Below are positions 22,183 through 32,063 of a stretch of DNA of 64,000 nt, in pieces. How positions within the stretch are numbered: position 1 is the first letter of the stretch; the number at the start of each line of letters is the position of its first letter. Source of the stretch: Ascochyta rabiei (taxonomy: Eukaryota; Ascomycota; Dothideomycetes; Pleosporales; Didymellaceae); assembly GCF_004011695.2 (NCBI RefSeq), contig NC_082405.1, positions 3,099,001 to 3,163,000 of the forward strand, in the 5' to 3' direction. A program made the translations under genes and the position numbers. The notes under the pieces were generated by a model. That model was not told the DNA's origin and searched no databases. It worked only from the letters and a program-made list of their open reading frames with translations.

Positions 22183-23186
22183 ATGTCTCTCCCTCTCCCA
22201 GCACGAACGGTCTGGCAAGCTTCGCCCAGAATCGCGACCTTGTCTCGTGTTTCGACCCAGACGCCACCATGGACGACGCGCAACTACGCGACGCCAGCAG
22301 CGAGAGAAAGCAGGACGGCGATTGTGACTGGATCATCGCGGGGAATGTGAGAACAACGTGGACGAACAAGTGCGATTGACCTAGTTGACAACCATCAGTG
22401 GTAAAGCTATAGCTCTGCGCTTGGCAAACGACGGATACGACGTGTGCATCAACGATGTTGTAGCGAACAAATCTGGCTGTGACGACGTCGTCAAGGAAAT
22501 TCAAGCCCTTGGCCGCAAAGCCTTCACGTTTACGGCCGACGTGTCGAACCTGAACGAAGTGACGGACCTAGTGCAAGCATCCGTTTCGGAGCTGGGCCCG
22601 CTGAATACCATGGTCGCGAACGCGGGTATTGCACAGGTGAAGGCTCTCTTAGATCTCACCGAGCAGGACTTTAAAAGGATGTTTGAGGTCAACGGCAAGT
22701 TTGGCAAATGGCCGTAGCCTTTCTTGGTACTAACTTGAAGTAGTCTACGGCGTATTCAACTGCTATTCTGCCGCCGCAAAGCAGATGATCTCACAAGGCG
22801 CAGGCGGCAAGCTTCTTGGTGCGGCGTCTATCGTTGCATTCAAGCCTTTCGCACTTTTGTCCCACTATAGCGCCTCCAAATGGGCTGTACGAGGCATGAC
22901 GCAAGCCTTTGCAATGGAGATGGCCGAGCACAAGATCACAGTCAACGCTTACGCACCTGGCATTGTCGGCACGGCAATGTGGGATCTTATTGACGAGAAG
23001 CTGGGCGAGAAGACTGGGGCAAAGAAAGGCGATACTATCAAGAAGTACACAAACGAGCTGATTGCGCTAGGCAGGACCAGCGTACCAGAAGACGTGAGCA
23101 GCACAGTGAGTTTCCTGGCAGGCAAGGACAGCGATTATATGACGGGGCAGACCATCGTCATTGACGGTGGTATCATTTTTACCTAA
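22183..23186 (+). CDS. Mitochondrially targeted short-chain dehydrogenase/reductase
   Basis: Three exons: 22183-22346, 22399-22694, 22744-23186; 300 aa. Exon 1 encodes a presequence rich in Arg/Ser/Thr and without acids in its first 40 residues (MSLPLPARTVWQASPRIATL, later TTRNYAT), typical of mitochondrial import. It is followed by the Rossmann motif TGSSRGIGKAIA, split by intron 1 within Ile. Downstream are NAGIA, a Ser in GAASIVA and the catalytic YSASK (Tyr195, Lys199), then GIVGTAMWD. Overall it resembles acetoin/diacetyl reductase or 3-oxoacyl-type reductases; the substrate is uncertain. Intron 2 appears to be a GC-AG intron (AACG-GCAAGT...GAAGTAG) with a TACTAAC branch site. An inverted-repeat element begins on the base after the stop codon. 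Confidence 0.85.
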
Positions 23187-23780
23187 GGGCCTGTCTACTT
23201 TACACAATTTATCCAATTCTTGGATCCAATAATCAGATTACTCGGACGATTTAAGGGGTGTCTTGTAAAATCAGATAGGGGTGTCTACTTACATTATCTA
23301 ATTACTAGTAGGGTTGTATTTTAGCTGTAGATGCTAATAAATAGTGTTGTTAACCTATGTTGTTAACTATATAAGGTATAGACAATTAGATAATTATAAA
23401 ATCAGACTGCAAAGCTAAAATTAGGTTAGAGAGGTACCTGAAATTAATTGAGTTGTCTGATTATTGTTGCACGTGACAGCTGTGGTGCTGTAAGCACGTT
23501 AATCTCGCCTAGCTCTGCATTCTGTGGGTCTGATTGGCTAACACCTGCAACCGGGTAGAGCACTAACTCTCTTACAGATAGTCTCAAAATACTATACAGT
23601 ACCATACAAATTACAGACTTAGACAAAGTAGACACCCCTATCCAATTATTAACGTGCCCTCACAACTCCTGCTGCGTCACCCCAGCAGGCACCGCCAGGT
23701 GCTAACTACGCTAAAATCGACTAAAACGCACCTACCACACTCTATAGAAATCGGATAAGTCGTGTGAAGTAGACAGGCCC
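23187..23780. mobile_element. MITE-like element with two nested inverted-repeat pairs
   Basis: The outer inverted repeats (about 32 bp, 23187-23218 and 23749-23780) start GGGCCTGTCTACTT and differ by transitions only. A second, perfect 17-bp inverted pair (23274-23290 and 23626-23642, GATAGGGGTGTCTACTT) lies inside and shares the TGTCTACTT core with the outer pair, so related elements may be nested. The interior is AT-rich and non-coding. No clear target-site duplication was found at the outer ends. Confidence 0.75.
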
Positions 23781-23989
23781 GAGCACATCAGTTTTCAACG
23801 TGTTGGATCTATTTGTCAGAGCCCGGCTACCAATCGTGGGAAGCCAGACAACAAATTTCGAACAACTTAATGCCTATCTTGTAGACAGTCAAGACCAATC
23901 TGTTCGCCTCGTCAGTGACAGCGAAGTGCATCTGCACATGCGAACGTATGCCTTTACGTTCAACGTGTCCAACGTCTAGCGCCTTACGG

Positions 23990-24003
23990 GGTTATATAAA
24001 GAC
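23990..24003 (+). promoter_or_regulatory. TATA box upstream of the 89-aa protein gene
   Basis: GGTTATATAAAGACC is a strong TATA-box match about 100 bp before the ATG at 24096, with an A/C-rich untranslated leader between. Confidence 0.55.
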
Positions 24004-24095
24004 CAACTCTACCTCAGAAAGATTCTATCAAATCAATCTACAATACGGCATCAACAAACAGAAACACCCACGTCCCATAACAACATTGACCGACT

Positions 24096-24365
24096 ATGTC
24101 ACGATTTGGTGACCCCCAAGATAGGTATGGTGACTACCGCTATTTGCCTCCTCTCAATCTTCAAGAACGTCGGAACAGAGATCGTCGTCAGAAACACTAC
24201 AAGCGAGAGGAAACTTTAGATCAGATGTTGAGTCTCATCAATCAGCTCGACGCTAAAGCTCAGATTTTGGAGGTTATAGATAGGGATAGTGGGGAGGATA
24301 TGAGATTTCGAATTCAGAAGGTGAAGACTGAAGTCGAGAAGGTCCGCGATGCGGAGATTATGTGA
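24096..24365 (+). CDS. Small hypothetical protein (89 aa)
   Basis: Single-exon frame of 89 codons starting MSRFGDPQDRYGDYRYLPPL. It is highly charged, with a predicted helical C-terminal half (ETLDQMLSLINQLDAKAQIL and following). A TATAAAG box lies near 23994, about 100 bp upstream, with an A-rich leader before the ATG. No family is recognised. The promoter-like context and coding-like composition support a real gene; it could be a lineage-specific protein or a chance frame. Confidence 0.45.
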   Translation: MSRFGDPQDRYGDYRYLPPLNLQERRNRDRRQKHYKREETLDQMLSLINQLDAKAQILEVIDRDSGEDMRFRIQKVKTEVEKVRDAEIM

Positions 24366-24680
24366 AACTTATGAAAATCGGGCAACCTCTGGCGCCAACG
24401 CGCTATGAAACATCAGCTAGAATAAGATGAATGCGTACCAGGTTCTTTGCTTTAATTGTGAATTTTATTCGGGGCTCCCGGAAATTAGTTCATTAATACA
24501 CGTTGTATGACGCCTTTGATAGGAACGAGCCGGATGCTTCCAGGAGCATCCGGGCTCCATCATGTACTATGTATCCTACAAGTTACGAGCAACCCCTTCC
24601 CCAATAAATTTGGAAACAAATAAATCAATCCAACGCCTTGACAGCTCTCGTACTTCATTGTTATCTGGATCTGTACAATC
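24366..24680. other. Intergenic region upstream of the FAD oxidase
   Basis: About 315 bp, AT-rich. It includes a short imperfect inverted repeat around GGATGCTTCCAGGAGCATCC (24531-24550). No gene seen. Confidence 0.5.
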
Positions 24681-26126
24681 ATGCGTTCGTTTACGTCAAT
24701 CGCCGCTAGTGCGCTAGCTGCTCTTCCGCTGGCCATCGCTTCACCGGATCCGTCTCATAAACCTTACAACCTGAACGACAGCTTTTACAAGCCGGAACGT
24801 GTCATCAACACTGATGTTGTGATTATCGGTGGAGGCGGAGTTGGAACATACGCAGCCATTCAGCTCAAGGACCAGGGCAAGAAGATCGTGGTCATTGAGC
24901 AAAAGGCTCGGATAGGAGGCCACACTGAGACCTACACCGACCCGGAAACTGGCTATCCTATTGACATGGGGGTGAAGCTCTACCATGACGAACCTATCGT
25001 TCACGAATGGTTTGCCCGCTTCAACCTTTCCACATCTAAGATTGATTTCGGCCTCACTGCCGGCCCTGGGTCCCAGAACGTCGACTTTCGGACTGGACAG
25101 GTCTTACAGGGCCTGCCAGCTGCCAATCAAACGGCCCTAGCAGCAGCTCTGCAGCGCTACGCTGCTGTACTTCAAAAGTACCCACAATTGGATGGCGGCT
25201 TCTACCTCCCAGACCCCGTCCCTGAGGACCTGTATATGCCCTTTGGCCAGTTCGTGCAGAAATACGACATAGCGGATGCTGTTCAGTTCATCTTCGGAAT
25301 CACGTCAGCTTTTGGCGATATCCTCGAGCTTCCCGCGCTGCAACAATTCCGTACCTTGTCTCTCAGTCTCATCGCAACCACCAGCAACTTTCAAACCAGC
25401 TCTGTCATGAACAACAGTCTTCTCTTTGAGAAGGCCACTGACGAACTCCTCGCAGCCAAATCGCTTCTTCTCTCCTCCAAGGTGCTTGCCACAGAGCGCA
25501 TCAGCGAATGCGGCTCTGTGAAGGTCCTCGTCGATACTCCCAAAGGCCGCAAACTTATCATTGCCAAGAAGCTCCTGATAACCATCCCTCCCACTACCAC
25601 TGCCCTTGCCAAGTTCGACACCAACCAAGACGAGTTAAGTCTCTTCAGTCAGTTCCAGGCCGTCGGATATTACACCTCTATCATCCGTAACGCCGGTCCC
25701 GTCAACATCACGCTGCAAAACCTCGCCCTCGACAAACCCTACGCTCTACCCCCGATGCCTGCCATCTACAACGTGAACCCCACAGCGAACCCGTCGCTCA
25801 GCCTCGTCTACTACGGTACCAAACTAGGCGAAATCGTTAGTGATGACGAGGCCAAAGCCGCCATCATTGCAGACCTGAAGCGTTACCAGGCCGCCAACGG
25901 CATCAACTCTACTGAGCCCGAGATTGTGGTTTTCAGCAACCACAGTCCGTACAACATGCTGGTTGGCTCTAATGCGACGAAGGCGGGATTCTACAAGGAT
26001 CTGTATGCGCTGCAGGGACTGCGGAACACGTTTTGGAGCGGTGCTGCGTGGAGGGCACATGATAGCTCAAGTTCCTGGGCGTTCACGAAAAACAGTGTTT
26101 TGCCGGCGCTAATTGCAAGTTTGTAG
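24681..26126 (+). CDS. Secreted FAD-dependent amine oxidase-like oxidoreductase
   Basis: Single exon, 481 aa. A signal peptide (cleavage near residue 20, ...LAIASPDP) is followed by a Rossmann FAD-binding motif VVIIGGGGVGTYAA at ~46-59. The downstream acid is in VVIEQKARIGGHTETY, the pattern of flavin-containing amine oxidases. The central region has several N-glycosylation sequons. The C-terminus has LQGLRNTFWSGAAWRAHDSS, close to the second FAD-contact motif of this family. Overall it resembles fungal beta-cyclopiazonate dehydrogenase-type proteins, flavoenzymes seen in secondary-metabolite clusters; that is family resemblance, not proof of substrate. No lesion is visible, unlike several neighbours downstream. 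Confidence 0.85.
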   Translation: MRSFTSIAASALAALPLAIASPDPSHKPYNLNDSFYKPERVINTDVVIIGGGGVGTYAAIQLKDQGKKIVVIEQKARIGGHTETYTDPETGYPIDMGVKLYHDEPIVHEWFARFNLSTSKIDFGLTAGPGSQNVDFRTGQVLQGLPAANQTALAAALQRYAAVLQKYPQLDGGFYLPDPVPEDLYMPFGQFVQKYDIADAVQFIFGITSAFGDILELPALQQFRTLSLSLIATTSNFQTSSVMNNSLLFEKATDELLAAKSLLLSSKVLATERISECGSVKVLVDTPKGRKLIIAKKLLITIPPTTTALAKFDTNQDELSLFSQFQAVGYYTSIIRNAGPVNITLQNLALDKPYALPPMPAIYNVNPTANPSLSLVYYGTKLGEIVSDDEAKAAIIADLKRYQAANGINSTEPEIVVFSNHSPYNMLVGSNATKAGFYKDLYALQGLRNTFWSGAAWRAHDSSSSWAFTKNSVLPALIASL

Positions 26127-26378
26127 AGATCTAGTGGGAAGTTGTTGAGGTATAGTTTACGTAATAATTAGGGTATTTTACGTGCCTAATCGCTTATTCC
26201 TCGAATACGAAAATTGTCACGCACGAACTTCAATTTAACGAGTGGAAGAGAACTACTCCAGCTAAGGATGAATTCTCATCAGACTTTTTATCGGTCTCTA
26301 CAGAAAGTCTATCCTTATAGTGTCAAAGTGCTCAATGCCTTTGTATCTTGAGCAAGCCCCTCTTTGTCTCAAACCAAC

Positions 26379-28298
26379 ATGGAATTTTCGAAATGCCCAC
26401 AGGCTGTCGCCTACTTGCTGTGGCCGTTGGCTTATGGTCTTCCGACCGGATTGAAACATGACAAATTACTAGTACATACCAACATTTTCGCTGTAAAGAG
26501 AATATCCTGGCCAAACACCACTGGCGTCTCCTTCTGGGGTGGCATCCCGTACGTCGAACCTCCCATTGGCGATCTTCGATTCCGGCCACCAGTAACCAAG
26601 CGCTCCTCGAACGAAACAATCGATGCGTCTTGGTTTGGACGATCATCTATCCAATATAGCAACGGCCCAAAACCGGTCTACTCGGAGTATCTCACGGGCT
26701 TTCTTCTTACCCCTGGTCAAGAGCAGAGCGAGGATTGCCTGACCTTGAGTATCTGGGCCCCGACTACAAGTAACAGCGATGAACCACTGCCAGTTATGAT
26801 TTGGATTCACGGTGGCGGATTCACATCTGGTGGAAGTGCGAGCCCTTACAAGTACGGAGATCGACTTGCGAAGGACCAGAACGTCATCGTAGTCGCCATG
26901 AACTACCGTCTCAACATCTTCGGTTACCCAAATGCTGTTGCGCTAGATGGAAGGGACGTGAACACCTGAACCGGTTCTGCTGGATCATCGCAAGGTAGTT
27001 GAATGGGTCCACAGCAATATCGGAGCGTTCGGTGGAGATCCGGACCGTGTGATCGATCCTCTTTGGCCAGTCCGCCGGCGGAATGGCTGTCAACAAGTAT
27101 GCTTATGCATATCCCGAGGGCCCCCCATCGTGAAAGGCTTCATTGCACAATCTGTCATCTAACCTGTCACTTTTACTGTTGACCAATCATAGCTGGCCAG
27201 TCGGAACCTCTCGCTTGTCTATGACGTAATTGTGTTCGTAGCAGTGAAGATCCGGCGTTCATTTCTTCAGCCACCAATATCGAAATATTGAACAAGTACA
27301 AGGGGGGTGCTTGCACTGAGCATCAAGTGATCTTTTACAAGAAGAAAACCCTGGCTATGGCAAAGCATATTTCTGCTCGGTTGAGGCACCCCCCTTGCAC
27401 AATGCGTCTGCAAATGGTGGAAGATCGTTAACATTCGCGCCATAGCTTTTCCAACTACAAGGATCGTCAGCTCCGTGGTCGTTTCGCGAGGATACACTTG
27501 AGCTGACCAACGCTAAAGCTGACCTAACCACCAACTCACCGACTTAGTCTAAGCAACACACAAGAACACTAAAATCAAAATATTTGCAGCTGCTGCACTC
27601 TATAACATTAAAATATAATAGATTCTAGATTACCCTAACCTAAAGATAACCCTAACCTTAAGCTAACTCTAACCCTAGGATTTTGTTGTAAATACAATCC
27701 TTACTTGTTAATGTTATCTTCTAAATAGGTTTAGAAGATAATCCCTAGCGTTGGTCAGCTCAAGCGTGTCCTGTCGTTCTAAGCTTTCGACTATTCTGTT
27801 ATAGGTCGATCATGAGGGTGCTTCGCTCGTGCCGTACAACCCAGCCGGACCGAATCAAAACGCTGTAGATGCCTTCACACGAAGTATTTCCACGTGTCCA
27901 GGGGCTCAAGGAGTTCTGTAAGTTTTCTTTCTCGAAGTACTTCTTTTGATACTGACTGATTTGTTAGTGCTCGAAAGAACTTTAATGTTCCCGTCTGGGG
28001 CGCTCGTTATTTTGGTGGACGGCCGAATTTGAACCCGCCATCGTGGCTTCATGCTTATAACTCATCCGACATCCCCATGGCTTTTGGTACTGCTGATTTT
28101 CTTGGATCCAACACACCCGCCGAGGCCGAGATGTCAAGATACATGCAGAGTGCATGGACGGCATTCGCAAACGATCCAGAGCATGGTCTGGGTTGGTTGA
28201 CTTACAACCCACCTGCTAACACCCTGGTCAAATTGGGATTCGGAAAGAATACGCAGGCTTTGTTGGGATTAGGTAACGAGTTTGATGGATTGTGCTAG
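26379..28298 (+). pseudogene. Carboxylesterase type B, disrupted by frameshifts and a MITE
   Basis: The first frame encodes a normal type-B esterase N-terminus, including GIPYVEPPIGDLRFRPP, QSEDCLTLSIWAP and IWIHGGGFTSGG (oxyanion loop), and ends at a stop at 26967 just after MNYRLNIFGYP. Homology continues in other frames: LLDHRKVVEWVHSNIGAFGG near 26980, then the nucleophile motif LFGQSAGGMAV near 27060 after another shift, then VKGFIAQS after a third. DHEGASLVPYNPAG appears near 27806. The final exon (about 27967-28298) has VPVWGARYFGG and the conserved SSDIPMAFGTAD end. A 268-bp MITE (27497-27764) lies in between, apparently at or beside an intron. At least three frameshifts rule out a full-length product. 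The gene may have encoded a secreted or cytosolic lipase/cholinesterase-like enzyme. Confidence 0.88.
27497..27764. mobile_element. 268-bp MITE carrying telomere-like CCCTAA repeats
   Basis: Perfect 19-bp terminal inverted repeats (CTTGAGCTGACCAACGCTA) lie at 27497-27515 and 27746-27764. The interior is AT-rich and non-coding, and holds several CCCTAA/CTAACCCTA units (27633-27680) resembling fungal telomere repeat TTAGGG. No unambiguous target-site duplication was found; the bases next to the two ends (GATACA and CGTGTCC) differ. It sits inside the esterase pseudogene. Confidence 0.85.
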
Positions 28299-28437
28299 AC
28301 AAAATATAATAAAACATGTACAACATTCTAGCTACCTCTACGACTCGGTCGTCAGGTCATGAGCCTACGTAATCTGGCAACGCGGCTTATCCTTACAACC
28401 TGAACAACTCTGTCCTGTGTTTAGTTCGAAGCGTAGC

Positions 28438-30201
28438 TTACACAAGGATGAACTTGCGACTATTCTCAGAAGACCTCTTCGCGATCGTACTGTTGTCCGT
28501 GCTGTTGCCCAATTGCAAAGCAAGCCAGTCCTCGAAAACACCGTAGGCTGTTTTGTCGGTCTGACACACCGTACCAGCAGCTGGCAGCGTCCCATCATTA
28601 AAGTAATCTGCAATTGCTCGGTTGGTGCAAGCCGAGGGATGGTTTCTGGTTCCATGGCCGTGTCCATTCTGTACCACCAACCGACTACTTGGAAAATTTG
28701 CTGATGCCTCATACGCGGTGCTTAGAGGTGTGATAGGATCATGGTTGCCGTTGACAAACAATATCGGATAGCTGGTGTTGATCGCGGTGAATGGCCCAGT
28801 GTAGCGCTCTTTGACCTCGAACTTCCACTGTGCACATGGCCAGATCTGAGGTGCGAAGCCATCAGAGAAAGTGCCTGCGGAAGCTTGAGCCAGCACCAAT
28901 GAGTGCATATCTTCTGGGGTGTTGGCTCGGAAGGCTCCATCCCCACAAGTGATGCCGTGGAAGGCATTGCTACCTAGGTTCCAAGGTACTTCAGGTGTGG
29001 TAGAGTTGGAGGGTAAGGGTGTAGACAGTGCAATCCATTCGTCCCATGCTCGTCTCAGGGCTATGTCGACAATAATGTCGAGTTCGCCGAACTGCCTTGG
29101 GCGATACGCCGAAGCCAAAGTCGAATACTTCAGTATTTGGGAAATGGTAATACTGCCAGGCTGCCACCAAGGTAGAGGATGGTAGTCGTCGGGCATGAAG
29201 ACTGGATCATCAAGTAGTTCCTGGAAGACTTTTGCGTACTCGTTATGCAGATCTTCTGGCGTCGCGTTCGGACCTGTGAAATTTGCGATTGGACACAGTT
29301 CAGAACCTACATTGACGCACTCAGTGAAAAAGTTCACCAGTGCACGCTCTGTGTCGCGCGTCACTGTAATCCAATGGCCGGCATGATAGTCGTCGAAGCG
29401 TACGGTACTATCGAGCACGATACGCTTGACTCGATCCGGGAACATGCCTGCGAATGTCTGGCCAAGGACGGTGCCATAATATATACCCCAATACTGGAGT
29501 TTGTCCTCGCCAAGTGCATCGATTATCTTCAACATGTCGCGTGCCACAAAAGGCGTGCTGATGTAAGGAGCAATGTCTGAGTTTCCAGGCGTGCTGGCGC
29601 AGTCTTCGGCGTATTTCCCGCCATCACGCCAGGCTTTCGCTTTGAGTACAGAATACATATCGTCTTGAGGTATCGTGAAGTTGTACTCTGCGCGCTTGTT
29701 GTTGGGTGAAGTGCTATTCGATTGGATGCAATAGAATGGAATGGTTCTGCCCGTGCCGCTAGGTTCGTCAGCGCTTGAAGAAGCATGGCTTTCGACGAAA
29801 GCATCTTACCGAGGGTCAAACCCAATAACATCATGATGCCCACCCAGATCGTTACGAATCGATGGTCCATCGGTGGCTATCCAATCTACACCACTTCCTC
29901 CAGGGCCGCCAGGGTTCGTAAGGACACTTCCCTTGAAAGGTTCCTTGGTTGCTTTGATTTTGATCAGTTGCAGATCAAGAAACTGGCCATTCTTGCGATT
30001 GGTGTAATCCAGGGGCACTGGCAAAGTTGCACAAAAGAGAGGTTCTGCATGTGCAGCCACCTCTAGCTGAATTTCTGAAGAGAAGTCAAGGTCGCATGGT
30101 GCCCATTTTAGTGAATTGGTGTCATAAGAGAGAGCAACATCCGCAGAAAATGCCAGGCTAATGGACAGGAATATTGAACTTGCAATTGCTGATCGAGGCA
30201 T
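28438..30201 (-). CDS. Peptidase S33-family (TAP-like) hydrolase with altered nucleophile
   Basis: Two exons: 30201-29810 and 29758-28438; 570 aa in frame. A signal peptide (MPRSAIASSIFLSISLAFSA) indicates secretion. The splice restores GFDPRGTGRTIPFYC, typical of fungal tripeptidyl-aminopeptidase-like alpha/beta hydrolases. LTNPGGPGGSG supplies the oxyanion loop. The nucleophile elbow, normally G-x-S-x-G, reads QYWGIYYGTVLG: codon 224 (29481-29479) is TAT, Tyr instead of Ser. The Asp (FVNGNHDPITP) and His (VVQNGHGHGTRN) parts of the triad are intact, as is the C-terminal TAP-like domain. If the base is correct, the protein should lack ordinary serine hydrolase activity, although the frame is otherwise undamaged. 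Upstream in-frame Met residues exist, but the signal peptide favours 30201. Confidence 0.87.
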
Positions 30202-31152
30202 ACTTGGTTTTGGTGGAAAAGACGTAAGGGAAAGCTGTTGGCTCAGTGATAGCCAACATGTCCTTGACACTTGATTCACCTAAATACTCAACAAAGAACA
30301 AAAGCCGCTATGATTAAGACACAGTTAATCGTACTAAGACTTACTGCTTACTGTGATTCTGATGGCTGATAGTTGCTTGGCCTACATGTTCTCCGAAACA
30401 GGTCTAGCGTCGGTGCATGTCAGCGTGGCAGTGCGCCTGGAAAAAAGCTCAGCTCCTCAGACTCTACTCTGAACGGTGTTTTGATTGGTCCTGAAGGAAG
30501 TAATGCACCTCTATTACTGCTCCAGGCGCTCAATCTGCGGATATACGTACTATGTTCTATTCTGGCGCATGCAGTGTTCGAGACGGTGAATGCGACGGCA
30601 TTGTATTTCTGTGTGAGGGTTTTCGTCACAGATGCAAATGCATATGATTTCCGAATACTCAAAAAATAGCGCCCTTCAAATTGACTAGATGTTAGCAGAA
30701 TTAGATCGGTAGGTACGAAAGCTTTTGTTGCCCAGCATTAAGCTTTGTGATCAACCGATAATGATCAGTCATTCATGATGAGGCAGGAAATATACCTTAT
30801 TGATATAGTGTCAGGCTGAATCACATAATATGTATTTAGGCCCGGCATGCTACAAGTCCTGGCATATCATCTGATCTGCCATGCACCCCACGTATAGCAA
30901 AGACGTGATGAAACCAAGACCATGAAACAAAAACAACTAGAGCGAATCTTAGTGGGGGTGGCGAGCATGATTTGTCGAGTGAGCCGAGAGCACATAGGCA
31001 ATACGATAATGGTGGAAGTTGCTACATACCAGTCTGGTTGACACAGACAATACTCTTGATCGTTTCTTAGCTACATCTTGAGACTTCTGCCTCCACTTGA
31101 TATGCAGTTAGAATCCGTGTCCATTACGATCAGCATAGATCTGTCGTTTTGT
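30202..31152. other. Intergenic region
   Basis: About 950 bp between the S33 gene promoter and the 3' end of the tautomerase pseudogene. One open frame (plus 30373-30669) shows no domain and overlaps an antisense frame. Moderately AT-rich. Nothing else recognised. Confidence 0.5.
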
Positions 31153-31686
31153 TTAACGAACGACATCGTCGTTGCCAGAGACGGCAGCAAAATCGTCACG
31201 TGTGCGCAACTCCAGCAAAAGCTGCTGCATATCCTCGTCTCCTTCTTCAGCTAACGTCGTGAACCTATCCTTGTTATCCCTTAACCATGTGATCTCTTGT
31301 CCTGCTACAGGACGCTGAAAGCCCATCTCCACCGCCGTAGTCAACGCGCCCATGATCCAGACAGCTCTCAAGGTTTTGTCATATCTGCTCTGCGTAACTC
31401 CGTGCGATATGATCTCGTCCCACGCTTTCATGAGTTCTTGACAATGTTCGCCATACTGTTCGGTCGTGCGGGTCTCACTGACGCGAGTTCGCAGAATAGC
31501 ACGGTTGTATTACCGCAGAACGCCGCCTCTGTAAACTTTCTGCGACGATACTTCCGTAAAATGAACATTGATAAAGAAAGAGGGCGTGTGGAAGCGCAAG
31601 CAGTGAATTGAAGTGAAAGCCTTTGCCAGAGCTTCTTGTTGATCATCAGTCAGTGGAACGACGTATTCGATGTCGTACAATGGCAT
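31153..31686 (-). pseudogene. Tautomerase/dehalogenase-like gene with internal stop codon
   Basis: The start MPLYDIEYVVPLTDDQQEAL has the N-terminal Pro1 that is catalytic in the tautomerase superfamily. The pattern fits the fungal cis-CaaD-like Tautomerase_3 group (IHCLRFHTPSFFINVHF). The frame meets TAA at codon 59 (31512-31510), inside GGVLR-stop-YNRAIL, where the family normally continues. The same frame then stays open for 118 more codons with family-like sequence (QELMKAWDEI) and ends at 31153. Only a 36-nt intron with GTAATA...GTCAG could remove the stop, and it would delete conserved residues. A nonsense-mutated copy or a sequencing error is more likely. An upstream in-frame extension (to 31821) is not family-like. 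Confidence 0.8.
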
Positions 31687-32063
31687 GGCACTAGCTTTTT
31701 CTTTTGTTAAGAATGTCTCAAGAGCTGTAGTGGAGTGCGTAGTGGAGTGCGGTAGAGACTTGCGTGTTGTGACAGAAGTAATAGGAAATTGTTGTGCTTG
31801 AGTCGGATCAGAAATGGGCAAGCATTACTAATGAAATATTGATCATTGATTGGCCTATTACTTCGGTATTGATGAGCCGTTGCTAATGTCGTATATTTCC
31901 TGTTCTTGGGTGGTAGGTGTAGAGGTGTAGAAGCAGATAGATGTTAAGTGCTGGAAGATGCAAAAGTAGAAAGAGGTCAGCACTGCAATCTGTTAACGTT
32001 TTAGACGAGCACATAAGACCTGAATTCGCCCTTCATCAAAAAAATTTCAAGTCAATTACAATA
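31687..32063. promoter_or_regulatory. Divergent promoter region between tautomerase and Gfo/Idh pseudogenes
   Basis: About 377 bp between two divergent start codons. AT-rich; no gene. A paired layout of two enzyme genes sharing a promoter is common in fungal catabolic clusters, though both members are broken here. Confidence 0.4.

Noticed and set aside
26962..26998. An intron joining the first and second esterase frames
   Set aside because: Homology runs through without a gap and no GT-AG pair fits; a frameshift is the simpler reading.
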